This document shows, in pieces, positions 1-8,314 of a DNA stretch of 54,502 nucleotides. The notes under the pieces were generated by a model. That model saw only the letters and a program-made list of their open reading frames with translations, had not been told where the DNA came from and did not search any database. The number at the start of each line of letters is the position of its first letter. Positions within the stretch are counted from its first letter, which is position 1. A program made the translations under genes and the position numbers. The stretch covers positions 1-54,502 of the forward strand of contig JANYLK010000012.1 in NCBI GenBank assembly GCA_025357875.1. The letters are read 5' to 3'. Source of the stretch: Granulicella sp. (GTDB taxonomy: Bacteria > Acidobacteriota > Terriglobia > Terriglobales > Acidobacteriaceae).

Positions 1-2
1 CC

Positions 3-395
3 GTGACGACTTCACTGCAATTGTCGGGCATCATCGCGGACTTACGTCTTCCCGTTGCACCGGGCCAGTTTGATGCGGGCACAATGTTGGCGCGGCAGAG
101 CACGGGTAAAACTCCGTGGTACGCCGCGGGCTCAGGCGTCACAATTGCTTCCTTGCTTCTGCTGGTGCTGCCACGGAAGCGGCGACTGGGAGGGTTGTTG
201 GTGATGGCACTGGCGATTGCGCTGGTCGGAGGTATAACCGGATGTGGCTCAAGCAGCCAAGTCGTCGTATTACCCCCCGTCGCCAAAAGCAATCCCTACG
301 TGGGAACTTACACTGTAACTGTTATCGGAACGTACACCAACACAAACAGCCAGGTGTCGCAGCATAGCACCGTAGTGACCTACGCGATCAACTAA
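3..395 (+). CDS. C-terminal end of a large secreted Ig-like repeat protein (partial)
   Basis: The frame is open to the left window edge, so only about the last 130 residues are present. The visible part has a hydrophobic segment (WYAAGSGVTIASLLLLVLP), a basic PRKRRLGG motif, a second hydrophobic stretch ending in GCGSSS, and a Thr/Val-rich tail ending TVVTYAIN. Tails of this form close very large Ig-like repeat surface proteins in Acidobacteria, and I infer the same here. The GTG at base 3 is probably internal and not a true start. The hydrophobic-basic-hydrophobic order suggests a membrane or surface sorting signal. No catalytic motif is visible, and the substrate or partner is unknown. Confidence 0.6.
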   Translation: MTTSLQLSGIIADLRLPVAPGQFDAGTMLARQSTGKTPWYAAGSGVTIASLLLLVLPRKRRLGGLLVMALAIALVGGITGCGSSSQVVVLPPVAKSNPYVGTYTVTVIGTYTNTNSQVSQHSTVVTYAIN

Positions 396-415
396 CCCAG
401 ACAATGAAGGAACAT

Positions 416-452
416 TAGCCCTGGCTGCCGTCCCATCGGATGGCCAGGGCTA
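416..452. terminator. Candidate bidirectional terminator hairpin
   Basis: Arms tagccctggc and gccagggcta pair perfectly over 10 bp around a 17-nt loop. The hairpin sits between the convergent ends of the surface-protein gene and ppk. Neither side has a strong T-tract, so it may be a factor-assisted terminator. Confidence 0.4.
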
Positions 453-472
453 TGTTGCGGAAGCAGGGTAGT

Positions 473-2665
473 TTATTTTGAATCGACGCGCTCGACCATA
501 GCGATCTCCATCAAGTAGTTCTGCGCGCTGAATGCCTTGCCATTCACGGGCGCACGCAGATAGTTGCCGTCAGGCTGTAGCAGGCGTGCTTTCACGTTGT
601 CCTTGAGATAGGCGCCTAGAATTTCCTCGCGCAAACGCGTCGAAAGCGCAGGATCGTCCACCGGAAACAACACTTCGCAGCGGTCAAACAAGTTGCGGGG
701 CATCCAGTCCGCGCTCCCACAAAAGACCTCGGGCTTGCCTCCGTTGGCGAAGCTGACGATGCGGCTATGCTCCAAATAGCGGCCCACGATCGAGCGCACC
801 CGGATGCGCTCGCTGATGCCTTTGACCCCAGGTCGTAGCGCACAGATGCCGCGCACAATCAAGTCAATTTCCACGCCTGCGTTAGAAGCCGCATAGAGAG
901 CTTCGATGGTCGCGCGGTCGAGCAGAGCATTCATCTTGGCCACAATCGCGGCGGGCCTTCCCGCCTTCGCGTGCGAGGCCTCGCGTGCGATCAGTTTCAC
1001 TAACTCGGGTGCAAGTGTGAGTGGGGCCACTAACAGTGGTGCGTAGCTTTCGGACTCCGCCTTGGCAGTCAGATAGCGAAAGACCTTCTGCATGGCCGAG
1101 GTGATCTCCGGCCGGGCCGTCAGCAGGCTGACGTCGGTATAGAAATTCGCGGTTACCGAGTTGTAATTGCCCGTGCCGAGATGCGCGTACCGCCTGACCA
1201 CACCGTCAGGGTCGCGACGCACCACCAGTGCCAGCTTGCAATGCGTCTTGAGTCCGAGAATGCCGTGGAAGACGCCGACGCCGGCATCCTCCATCTCGCG
1301 CGCCCAGCGAATATTCGAGGCCTCGTCGAAGCGCGCCATTAGTTCGACCACGACCGTCACTTCCTTTGTGAGCGCCGCTTCAGTGAGTGCGGTAAACAGC
1401 GGCGAGGCCTCGCTGGTGCGGTATAGCGTTTGCTCCATCGATACGACTGCTGGGTCTTCGACGGAGGCCTCGACAAAACCTTCCACCGTTGCATAGGAGT
1501 CGAACGGGTGATGCAGGAGGATGTCTTTGGTCCGTAGTTCATCGAAGAGATTAGCCGACTTGGACGAGAGGTTGTACTTTCGGCCCTGGAAGTGAGGGAA
1601 TTTAAGGTCGGGCCGAGCGACCCCAGCATACAGATTCATCAGCCGCAGCAGGTTTACCGGACCCTTTGTGCAAAAGACCTGGACCTTATCTAACTCGAAG
1701 TTCATTCGCAGACGCTCGACAATCTCTTCTGGTGCACTGTTCTCAATCTCCATGCGCACTGCGTCGCCCTTGCGACGATTGTGCAACTCTGCGCGCACAC
1801 TCTCCAGTACGCTGCGCGACTCCTCTTCCTGAAGGTACAAATTGCTGTTGCGGGTCACGCGGAATGGCGCTCGCGCCAGCACCTCGTATCCGCGAAACAT
1901 GCTCTCGACCTGGGACTCGATTAACTTGTGCAGCATGAGAAAGTCGAATCGTCCTTCGGCGCTGGGAAGAGGCACCAGACGCGGCAATGCACGCGGCACG
2001 GTGACTACTCCGAGGACGGGGGCTGGCCTGGGCGTGGACTTCCCGCTGCGCTTCGAGCGTAGCAACAGAGCGATGCAAAGAGCCTTATTCAGTACTCGCG
2101 GAAAAGGATGTGAGGGATCGATCGTCACTGGCGTCAGCAGCGGATCGACTTCATTCTCATAAAACGTGAGCCCGAACTCGCGCTGGCGCTCGTCAAGATC
2201 GCGCCAGTTGAGCAGGCGAATGTTCTCGGCGCGCAGTGCAGGTAAGAGGTGGTCGTTCCAGCATGCGTACTGCGCTTCGACGAAGCCGTGGAGAATCACG
2301 TCGAGGCGGTCAAGTCGTTGCTGCGGCGTTCGGCCACCCTCGTCGGAACGCTGCGGCGCAGTAAACCCATCCTCGATGTGCTGCAACAGCCCCGCGACTC
2401 GAATCTCGATAAATTCATCCAGATTGCTCGCTGTGATTGCGAGAAACTTTATCCGTTCCAGAAGAGGATTGCTGGGGTCTTCTGCCTCCTGAAGCACCCT
2501 TTTGTTGAAGAGCATCCACGACTCGTCGCGGGCAAAAAACAGGGGTTCATCCGGCGGCGCGCTCTTGCCAGAAACGCCTTTCGAAGTTGGCTTGGCTTTC
2601 CTGCGTGTTGCCGGCCTGGACTTCGCTACCGTTGATTTTGTTTCCAACAAAGGGGTCTCGGGCAT
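473..2665 (-). CDS. ppk: Polyphosphate kinase 1
   Basis: It reversibly transfers the gamma-phosphate of ATP to inorganic polyphosphate. At 730 residues it has the usual PPK1 length. A basic, low-complexity N-terminus of about 40 residues precedes the conserved start FARDESWMLFNKRVLQEA. The catalytic-domain motifs are present: KTHCKLALVVRR and YAHLGTGNYN, the latter carrying the family's phospho-histidine. The C-terminal phospholipase-D-like domain includes FCGSADWMPRNL. The ATG lies only about 100 bp from the divergent peptidase gene, so the two probably share a promoter region. No convincing Shine-Dalgarno precedes the ATG, and I see no Pho-box match. The family assignment is firm. Confidence 0.97.
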   Translation of the reverse strand: MPETPLLETKSTVAKSRPATRRKAKPTSKGVSGKSAPPDEPLFFARDESWMLFNKRVLQEAEDPSNPLLERIKFLAITASNLDEFIEIRVAGLLQHIEDGFTAPQRSDEGGRTPQQRLDRLDVILHGFVEAQYACWNDHLLPALRAENIRLLNWRDLDERQREFGLTFYENEVDPLLTPVTIDPSHPFPRVLNKALCIALLLRSKRSGKSTPRPAPVLGVVTVPRALPRLVPLPSAEGRFDFLMLHKLIESQVESMFRGYEVLARAPFRVTRNSNLYLQEEESRSVLESVRAELHNRRKGDAVRMEIENSAPEEIVERLRMNFELDKVQVFCTKGPVNLLRLMNLYAGVARPDLKFPHFQGRKYNLSSKSANLFDELRTKDILLHHPFDSYATVEGFVEASVEDPAVVSMEQTLYRTSEASPLFTALTEAALTKEVTVVVELMARFDEASNIRWAREMEDAGVGVFHGILGLKTHCKLALVVRRDPDGVVRRYAHLGTGNYNSVTANFYTDVSLLTARPEITSAMQKVFRYLTAKAESESYAPLLVAPLTLAPELVKLIAREASHAKAGRPAAIVAKMNALLDRATIEALYAASNAGVEIDLIVRGICALRPGVKGISERIRVRSIVGRYLEHSRIVSFANGGKPEVFCGSADWMPRNLFDRCEVLFPVDDPALSTRLREEILGAYLKDNVKARLLQPDGNYLRAPVNGKAFSAQNYLMEIAMVERVDSK

Positions 2666-2766
2666 ACAGATATTAGGAGACTATCGCACGACCAGACTAG
2701 TCAGCTAATGACGAGCTGGTCAAATTTCTGCGCCCACCGATTGCAACCGTATCGTACTATGACGAC

Positions 2767-3927
2767 ATGAAGACTACGGCCGAGCGTAAACCTGTCGAAC
2801 CGGAGCCAGAAGCTGACGCTGGAAGTGCGGCTGCCTCGGATGCGTTGTCCCAGAATGCCGGGCACGCAGGGCCACATACTTCGGCCCAGCCAGTCTTCGA
2901 CCTGCGACGCGTACCGTTTCCCCAGGAATACAGCGATGGAGCGCGCAATGCCGTGGCTACATGCCTCGGTATCGAAGCCGGCGAAAGAGTTACGCTGATC
3001 ACCGACGACGCGTGTCTTCAGATTGCCGCGTCGCTTGCAGCAGAACTTGATTCGTCCGGTTGCGATTGGAATGCCTTCGTGCTCGAAGCATACGCGCCGC
3101 GGCCTCTTGCCAACATGCCGGAGTCCGTGCTGGAGGATATGGAGACGTCGCACGCTTCAATCTTTGCGGTGCAGGTTCAACCGGGCGAATCGCGCTCACG
3201 GATGCAAATGACCGACATCGTGAATCGTCGAAGAATGCGCCACGCCCACATGGTGAACATTACTGGCGAGATCATGACCCAAGGGATGCGAGTGGATTTC
3301 AACGAGATTGAACGCATTTCAGAGACGGTGCTGGAGCGAGTCCGTACGGCCTCTTACATCCGCGCTACGACGCCCGCGGGCACCGACATTCACGTCCAGC
3401 TATCGCCTGCTCACCGCTGGTTCAAGACCTCCGGCATCATCCGCCCGGGCCGCTGGGGCAATCTGCCGGGTGGCGAATGTTTTACCTCGCCCGATGAGGT
3501 CAACGGCGTCTTCGTGGTCGATGGGGTCGCCGGGGACTTCCTGTGCAAGCGCTACGGGATTCTGCGCAACAACCCGCTCACCATCAGCATCGAGGGCAAT
3601 CGCATTGCTCGCATACGTTGCGAAAACAAGGAACTCGAGCGCGATTTCTGGGCCTACACCCACACCGATGCCAACTCCGACCGCGTCGGCGAGATCGCAA
3701 TCGGCACGAACATTGGGGTCCAGCGGGTCATCGGCAACATGCTTCAGGACGAAAAGCTTCCCGGAATCCACATTGCGTTCGGCGACCCATACGGCGTTCA
3801 GACCGGCGCCCAATGGAAATCCGCCACTCACCTGGATGTCGTCGGCCTTGATTTCAACATCTGGCTCGGCGATGCAAACGGCGAAGATCCGATCATGCGC
3901 GACGGCGAATTCACCTTGGACAGCTAG
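2767..3927 (+). CDS. Leucyl aminopeptidase-like protein (M29 family)
   Basis: A 386-residue protein of the metal-dependent aminopeptidase M29 type, predicted to be cytoplasmic. About 40 N-terminal residues are acidic and Pro/Ala-rich and look disordered. The C-terminal part carries family-like metal-site elements: VGEIAIGTN, GIHIAFGDPYG and the HxD of SATHLDVVGLD. I assign it by these patterns, and sequence similarity to characterised M29 enzymes may be low. The ATG at 2767 is the first in frame after the intergenic region. Its TAG stop is nested with the stop of the convergent ric gene (CTAG at 3924-3927). A role in peptide turnover is inferred only. Confidence 0.7.
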   Translation: MKTTAERKPVEPEPEADAGSAAASDALSQNAGHAGPHTSAQPVFDLRRVPFPQEYSDGARNAVATCLGIEAGERVTLITDDACLQIAASLAAELDSSGCDWNAFVLEAYAPRPLANMPESVLEDMETSHASIFAVQVQPGESRSRMQMTDIVNRRRMRHAHMVNITGEIMTQGMRVDFNEIERISETVLERVRTASYIRATTPAGTDIHVQLSPAHRWFKTSGIIRPGRWGNLPGGECFTSPDEVNGVFVVDGVAGDFLCKRYGILRNNPLTISIEGNRIARIRCENKELERDFWAYTHTDANSDRVGEIAIGTNIGVQRVIGNMLQDEKLPGIHIAFGDPYGVQTGAQWKSATHLDVVGLDFNIWLGDANGEDPIMRDGEFTLDS

Positions 3928-4655
3928 GCGGGGCCCGCGTTTGCAACAGCTTCTATTTGGAGTGCACGGGGAAATAGAATGTTATTTTCCAGGTGAATAT
4001 GCTGATGGAGATCCTGTTCAAACTCCCTGAGCCCGTCATAGAACGCGTGATACGTGGGGCATGCGCCGACGGGGGTTGTGAAGCTATGACTCAGTTGACG
4101 GATCTCAACGAGCAGCGCGCCTGCTGCATCGTGCTCCGCGGTCATCATGGCGATCGGGGTCTCTACTGTGCCAAAACATTCATGTGGCATTGCTCCACCA
4201 CTCTTGCAGGCGCGCTCAAGCTTGACGACGTAGGGGAATAAAATTACCTCTTCTTTTGCCAAGTGATGGCTCAGTTCTTCGTCGAGCAGTGCGAGCTTTG
4301 ATTGGATGAGCGGCAGTTGTGCCTGCGTATCTCCATGGCGACGAACTACCTTCTCTGCCAGAATTGCAAGCCGGGGCAGTTCGCTTTTCACGTACGCATG
4401 ATGTGTGGTGATGATGTAATCGATCAACTCCCTTAGGGAGGACTTCGACCAGTCGACTGTCGCCATCGTTGGACCGCTGGCTGCTGCTTCGAGCGCGGCC
4501 ATCACCGCGTCCACCTCAAGATTACCGGCGGCGCATGCCTCGGCCAGCGGCTTGCGTCCACCGCAGCAGTAATCGATGCCATAGCTCTCAAACACCCTGA
4601 TCGACGTCGGTTGTTCCAGCGCGATGTCGCGAACCGTCTGTGAAGTGGCTGTCAT
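3924..4655 (-). CDS. ric: Iron-sulfur cluster repair di-iron protein (Ric/ScdA/YtfE family)
   Basis: It repairs Fe-S clusters damaged by nitric oxide or peroxide, using a hemerythrin-like di-iron site. The 243 residues contain an N-terminal ScdA_N-type domain with the diagnostic DYCCGG, then a hemerythrin-like bundle with the spaced His/Glu ligands ITTHHAYVKSELPRL, HHLAKEEVILFPYV, MMTAEHDAAG and HLENNILFPRAL. The start is supported by a clear AAGGAG a few bases upstream. It is divergent from a Crp/Fnr regulator, which matches the regulator-plus-Ric arrangement of NO-stress regulons. A palindromic region lies between them. The assignment is strong; control by the neighbouring regulator is inferred. 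Confidence 0.95.
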   Translation of the reverse strand: MTATSQTVRDIALEQPTSIRVFESYGIDYCCGGRKPLAEACAAGNLEVDAVMAALEAAASGPTMATVDWSKSSLRELIDYIITTHHAYVKSELPRLAILAEKVVRRHGDTQAQLPLIQSKLALLDEELSHHLAKEEVILFPYVVKLERACKSGGAMPHECFGTVETPIAMMTAEHDAAGALLVEIRQLSHSFTTPVGACPTYHAFYDGLREFEQDLHQHIHLENNILFPRALQIEAVANAGPA

Positions 4656-4688
4656 GATGTTCTCCTTGACATCACCCTAGAAGCATCC

Positions 4689-4715
4689 GCGACCGGTCGC
4701 AGCGACTTTGGTCAC
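4689..4715. promoter_or_regulatory. Nested inverted repeats between ric and the Crp/Fnr gene
   Basis: A perfect 12-bp palindrome gcgaccggtcgc (4689-4700) overlaps gtcgc-a-gcgac (4696-4706). That in turn overlaps gcgac-tttg-gtcac (4702-4715), which has the 5-4-5 geometry of Fnr/Dnr boxes but not the TTGAT core. These are candidate operators for the divergent regulator, judged from position and symmetry only. Confidence 0.4.
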
Positions 4716-4790
4716 AGCGGCGGAACATTAGGCGCAATCGCGGACTCCGGCTTTAGCATCGATCCCGTGTGCGCTGCTAGACTCTCTCCC

Positions 4791-5495
4791 ATGCGTACCG
4801 AACGTATCGACTTAGCGGCTGTTCTCGAAAAGACTGCCTTGTTTTCAGGCCTTACGCCAGAAGAATTGCAACTCCTCGCTGCGAGGACGGTGCGGAAGTC
4901 GTTCGCAGCCGGTGAGTTGCTATTTACTGAGGGAGAGCCGTGCCATGGCTTGCACATCATCGCGCGAGGCAAGGTCCGCATCTTCAAGACTTCTGCAGGC
5001 GGCCGCGAGCAAGTGCTGGCAGTAAACAATCCGGGTGAGTCGGTCGCTGAGTTGCCTGTGTTTGATGGGGGCCCATTTCCTGCTTCGGCGATGGCGATTG
5101 AGACCGCGGAGATTGCCTTCATCTCGCGGCGAGATTTTCAAGCTTACTGCATGGAACATCCCGAAGTTGCGCTCAAAGTGCTCGCTACCGTCGGTGGCCG
5201 CCTACGTCGATTGGTTGGGATCATTGAAGAGCTTTCGTTCACCACCATCCGTCAGCGGCTGATCACCGCGCTGCTGCGGCTTGCGGAGGTTGAAGGCAAA
5301 CGAACCGAGCGCGGCATCGAATTTCAACTGCCCGCCAGCCACCAGGAGTTGGCGAACGAGCTTGGCACCGTGCGGGAGTTGATCTCCCGCAACCTGATGC
5401 GACTACAGGCCGAAGGCCTGATCGATGTAGACGCGCGGCAGATCGTCGTCAAAGACATAAAGGGTTTGAAGGGGCTGCTCAGCGCTTCAACTTAG
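4791..5495 (+). CDS. Crp/Fnr-family transcriptional regulator
   Basis: A 234-residue regulator with an N-terminal cyclic-nucleotide-binding-type effector domain (about residues 12-120, including GELLFTEGEPCHGLHIIARG) and a C-terminal winged helix with recognition segment ELANELGTVRELISRNLMRL. It lacks the N-terminal cysteine cluster of true Fnr, so a 4Fe-4S oxygen switch is unlikely. A heme- or Dnr-like NO sensor is possible but unproven. I prefer the ATG at 4791; an in-frame GTG at 4767 adds eight residues that do not resemble the family. It is divergent from ric and convergent with the polyferredoxin gene, with stops nested in TTAG. Its likely targets are these neighbours. Confidence 0.88.
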   Translation: MRTERIDLAAVLEKTALFSGLTPEELQLLAARTVRKSFAAGELLFTEGEPCHGLHIIARGKVRIFKTSAGGREQVLAVNNPGESVAELPVFDGGPFPASAMAIETAEIAFISRRDFQAYCMEHPEVALKVLATVGGRLRRLVGIIEELSFTTIRQRLITALLRLAEVEGKRTERGIEFQLPASHQELANELGTVRELISRNLMRLQAEGLIDVDARQIVVKDIKGLKGLLSAST

Positions 5496-6661
5496 TGGAG
5501 ACTTTCCTGATGACCATAGTCGTCTGCGTGCGGCACCAGTTGCATATAGACGGCGCGAGGAACATTGGTCTGCCAATGGCCGGTTGCGCGCGCCATCCCC
5601 ATGAGTCCGAAGAAGATGAGAGCAAGCGCTGCCGCCACCATGCGCGGTTGCAGCGTGCGATTCCGCCAGCGCGCCGCAAACGTGCCCCCGTTTGGAGCGA
5701 CCTTGCGCGGTGGCAAAGAAAATTGGAGCGCATTCTGAGCTGGGCAGGAGGCAACACACTGCATGCAACCAGTGCACTCGAGCGACCGAATCTGCAATAG
5801 CTGAGCGACTGGAAGGCTGGCTGGGCAAGCCTTATTACACTTGCCACAGTCGATGCAGGCGTCCGGATCGCGTCGAACCTTCACGGGGCTAACTGTCGAA
5901 ACAATACCCATCAACGCGCCGTATGGGCAGAGGAAGCGGCACCAGAAGTTCTGGATGACGACCGATAGAATCACCAGTGACGCGAGGACTGCGACACCGA
6001 TCACGCCAATCTCGCGAAAAAAATTGAGCATCTTTACATCCGCGATAATGCCGAACGGCGCCACCATGAAATCGTTAAGCGCCTCCGCCGACATACTGAT
6101 GACAATGAAGACAAACAGGGCCATCAGCAAATATTTCAGGCTGCGTAGAGGGATATCCAGCCAGCGAGGCACCTTAATGTTGCGGCGGAAAAATTTGCGG
6201 CCGAGCTTCCAAAGATACTCCGAGACAGTTCCAACCGGACATATCCACGAGCAGAATGTCTTTTTGAGAAGCATGCTTGACAGAAGGAATATAACGCCGA
6301 GCACCATTGCTGAGGGGTGGATCGTTGGGAAACGGCGGGTTACGAGGAAATATTTCAGATTCATCAAGCCAGCAATGGGGAGCCATCCATCGAGTCCTGC
6401 GGGGCGCTCCACGTAGGCGGTCTGCCCGTTACTTTCGAAGTAGCTAGTCCACCTCAGGAATTCAATGGCAAGCCAGACATTCAATCCGAGGAAGGCGAAT
6501 TGCACTGTGCGGCGAAACTGTTGAGAGCGGTCCGGCATCACCCTGCGTATCAGAGGCTTTTTGCGATTCGGCTGCGGCCTGTCGCTGACTTCGGCTTCGC
6601 TCTGCGCACCTGTGCTCACGATGGAATCCTTCCACTTTTCACAATAGTCAGCGGAAGGCAC
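5492..6661 (-). CDS. Membrane-bound polyferredoxin (NapH/NosR/CcoG-like 4Fe-4S protein)
   Basis: An inner-membrane electron-transfer protein of about 389 residues. Two CX3CP motifs (CSWICPVG, CRFLCPYG) follow transmembrane segments, as in NapH, NosR and CcoG. Two ferredoxin cluster motifs follow (CIDCGKCNKACP, CTGCMQCVASCP). A final membrane segment (AAALALIFFGLMG) is near the C-terminus. The annotated start is a GTG, so the real start could lie further in, since the first 45 residues are hydrophilic and not diagnostic. No periplasmic reductase is adjacent, so its electron acceptor is unknown. The position beside ric and a Crp/Fnr regulator suggests nitrogen-oxide or redox-stress electron flow, which is inference. 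Confidence 0.88.
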   Translation of the reverse strand: MPSADYCEKWKDSIVSTGAQSEAEVSDRPQPNRKKPLIRRVMPDRSQQFRRTVQFAFLGLNVWLAIEFLRWTSYFESNGQTAYVERPAGLDGWLPIAGLMNLKYFLVTRRFPTIHPSAMVLGVIFLLSSMLLKKTFCSWICPVGTVSEYLWKLGRKFFRRNIKVPRWLDIPLRSLKYLLMALFVFIVISMSAEALNDFMVAPFGIIADVKMLNFFREIGVIGVAVLASLVILSVVIQNFWCRFLCPYGALMGIVSTVSPVKVRRDPDACIDCGKCNKACPASLPVAQLLQIRSLECTGCMQCVASCPAQNALQFSLPPRKVAPNGGTFAARWRNRTLQPRMVAAALALIFFGLMGMARATGHWQTNVPRAVYMQLVPHADDYGHQESLH

Positions 6662-6673
6662 TCCGGATAGGAC

Positions 6674-8287
6674 TTAGGTCACACTAGCTGAGAGCTGTTC
6701 GATACGCAGATCGGTGCTGGAGAATGCACCTTCGGCGGGCTTTTCCCTGGGCAGGAACAGGCTGAACACCGACCCGGTGCGCGGTTGCCGGTCCGAACTT
6801 CGCACGGTGAGTTGACCGTGGTGCTTATCGATGATGCCCTTCGAAATCCAGAGGCCGAGGCCGGTGCCGCTACTTCCTTTGGTGGTGTAAAAGGCGTCGA
6901 AGATGTGCGCGCGTGTCTCCGCGCTCATGCCACACCCGGTATCCGCAACCGTGATCCGCACGCCACGCTCACCGGTGCGCCACAGGGTGCAATCTCGCGA
7001 ACGTAAGATCAGGCGGCCTCCCATACGCATTGAATCGAGTGCGTTACCAACGAGGTTATTGAGCACTTGGCGAATATCCCCTTCGTAGACGCGAATGGGC
7101 CGTATGTCTGGATGTTGGTTGACAATCTTAATCTGCGAATTAGACAGCCGGCCCTGGTAAAGCTGAATGACAGAATGCACTAGATCAGCCGGGCTTATTT
7201 CGGTCGGCTTAGTGGATTGGCGATGAAATCGAAGCGTCTGGGTTGCAATTTGCGAGACTCGGGCCAGTTCAGTTTCGGCGAGTGAAACGTTGGCCGCAGC
7301 CTCGTGCGGGAGACCATCGGTTTTCTTGATGAGATAAAGAAGATTCGTCACCGCCTCAAGGGGATTATTTATTTCGTGGGAGATTGAGGCTGCGAGGCGG
7401 CCCACTACCGCTAGCTTTTCGCTTTGAATGAGGGCCAATTCAGCCTGCTTTTGTGAACTCAGATCTGTGAGGAATACGGCTACCTGGTTGGTTCCCTCTC
7501 CGTTGATTCCTGCGGGAAGCATAGTCATACCGACCAATAATGGAATCACGCGGCCGTCTCGAGCTCTATAGGCCTTCTGATAAGGATCGCAGGAGCCGGT
7601 GGCGACGAGTTGTCGAGTGGCTTTACGGTCGGCCTCCGCAAATTCGGCCGGGGTCAGTTCATCCCAACGCACCATGCCGCGCTCGACCTCCTCTGCGGTA
7701 TAGCCGATCAACTTGAGCAGCGCCGGATTTCCATAGGAGATATTGCCATCTGTATCGCTGATATTGATGCAGACGCTGGCATTCTCAATCAATCTGCGAA
7801 ATCGTTCTTCGGACGCGCGCAGCTGGTCGCGATCCTTGAGCAGTTCGTCCAAAGCATTGTCCCGCGCGATCAGGGCGTCGCGAACCTGGTATTGCCTAGC
7901 TCTCGCACGGACGGCTGCGCGGAGGCTGCTGACCAAGGTTTCGGTGCGGATCGGACGTTCCAACAGAATTGGCGAGCCGAGCTTCACATGCTGCTCTTCA
8001 ATCTGCTGACTGCGCCTGGTGCCGCGCCCCCCGGTCGTTAGAATGAGAATCGGAAAGTCCGACCAAGCGGGTTGGTTGCGAACCAGTTTGTCGAGTCGAT
8101 CGCTCACTTCGGCTGTTAGAGCTTCCTCGGCAATCAGCAAGGGCCCCAGGGGCTCATGACTCGCCGCATCGACTAACGACAGCGCATCAGGGCACGGTTC
8201 GGCAGCCATGCCATGCTGTACTAGTACACGGACGATCATTTCGGCATCACGCCCTGTTGGAGCGACGACACGCACAGTTAAGCTCAT
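6674..8287 (-). CDS. PAS-domain sensor histidine kinase with degenerate N-terminal receiver
   Basis: A 537-residue kinase with no transmembrane segment, hence cytoplasmic. The first 130 residues have receiver-like order (VRVVAPTGRDAEMIVRVL, then FPILILTT) but lack a clear acceptor Asp. A PAS domain follows at about 160-280 (ICINISD-type core, NPALLKLIGYTAEEV). The HisKA motif SHEINNPLEAV puts the phospho-acceptor at about His304. HATPase motifs VLNNLVGNALDSM, DTGCGMS and GTGLGLWISKG are intact. It starts 27 bp after the broken KaiC-like gene on the same strand. Such ATPases are often followed by a kinase, so this kinase probably lost its partner. No cognate regulator is adjacent. Confidence 0.92.
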   Translation of the reverse strand: MSLTVRVVAPTGRDAEMIVRVLVQHGMAAEPCPDALSLVDAASHEPLGPLLIAEEALTAEVSDRLDKLVRNQPAWSDFPILILTTGGRGTRRSQQIEEQHVKLGSPILLERPIRTETLVSSLRAAVRARARQYQVRDALIARDNALDELLKDRDQLRASEERFRRLIENASVCINISDTDGNISYGNPALLKLIGYTAEEVERGMVRWDELTPAEFAEADRKATRQLVATGSCDPYQKAYRARDGRVIPLLVGMTMLPAGINGEGTNQVAVFLTDLSSQKQAELALIQSEKLAVVGRLAASISHEINNPLEAVTNLLYLIKKTDGLPHEAAANVSLAETELARVSQIATQTLRFHRQSTKPTEISPADLVHSVIQLYQGRLSNSQIKIVNQHPDIRPIRVYEGDIRQVLNNLVGNALDSMRMGGRLILRSRDCTLWRTGERGVRITVADTGCGMSAETRAHIFDAFYTTKGSSGTGLGLWISKGIIDKHHGQLTVRSSDRQPRTGSVFSLFLPREKPAEGAFSSTDLRIEQLSASVT

Positions 8288-8314
8288 TGGAGAGTGGCCA
8301 CTATCCCCTATCTT

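Noticed and set aside
4767..4790. GTG 4767 as the start of the Crp/Fnr regulator
   Set aside because: The eight extra residues do not resemble the family, and the ATG at 4791 gives the usual N-terminus.
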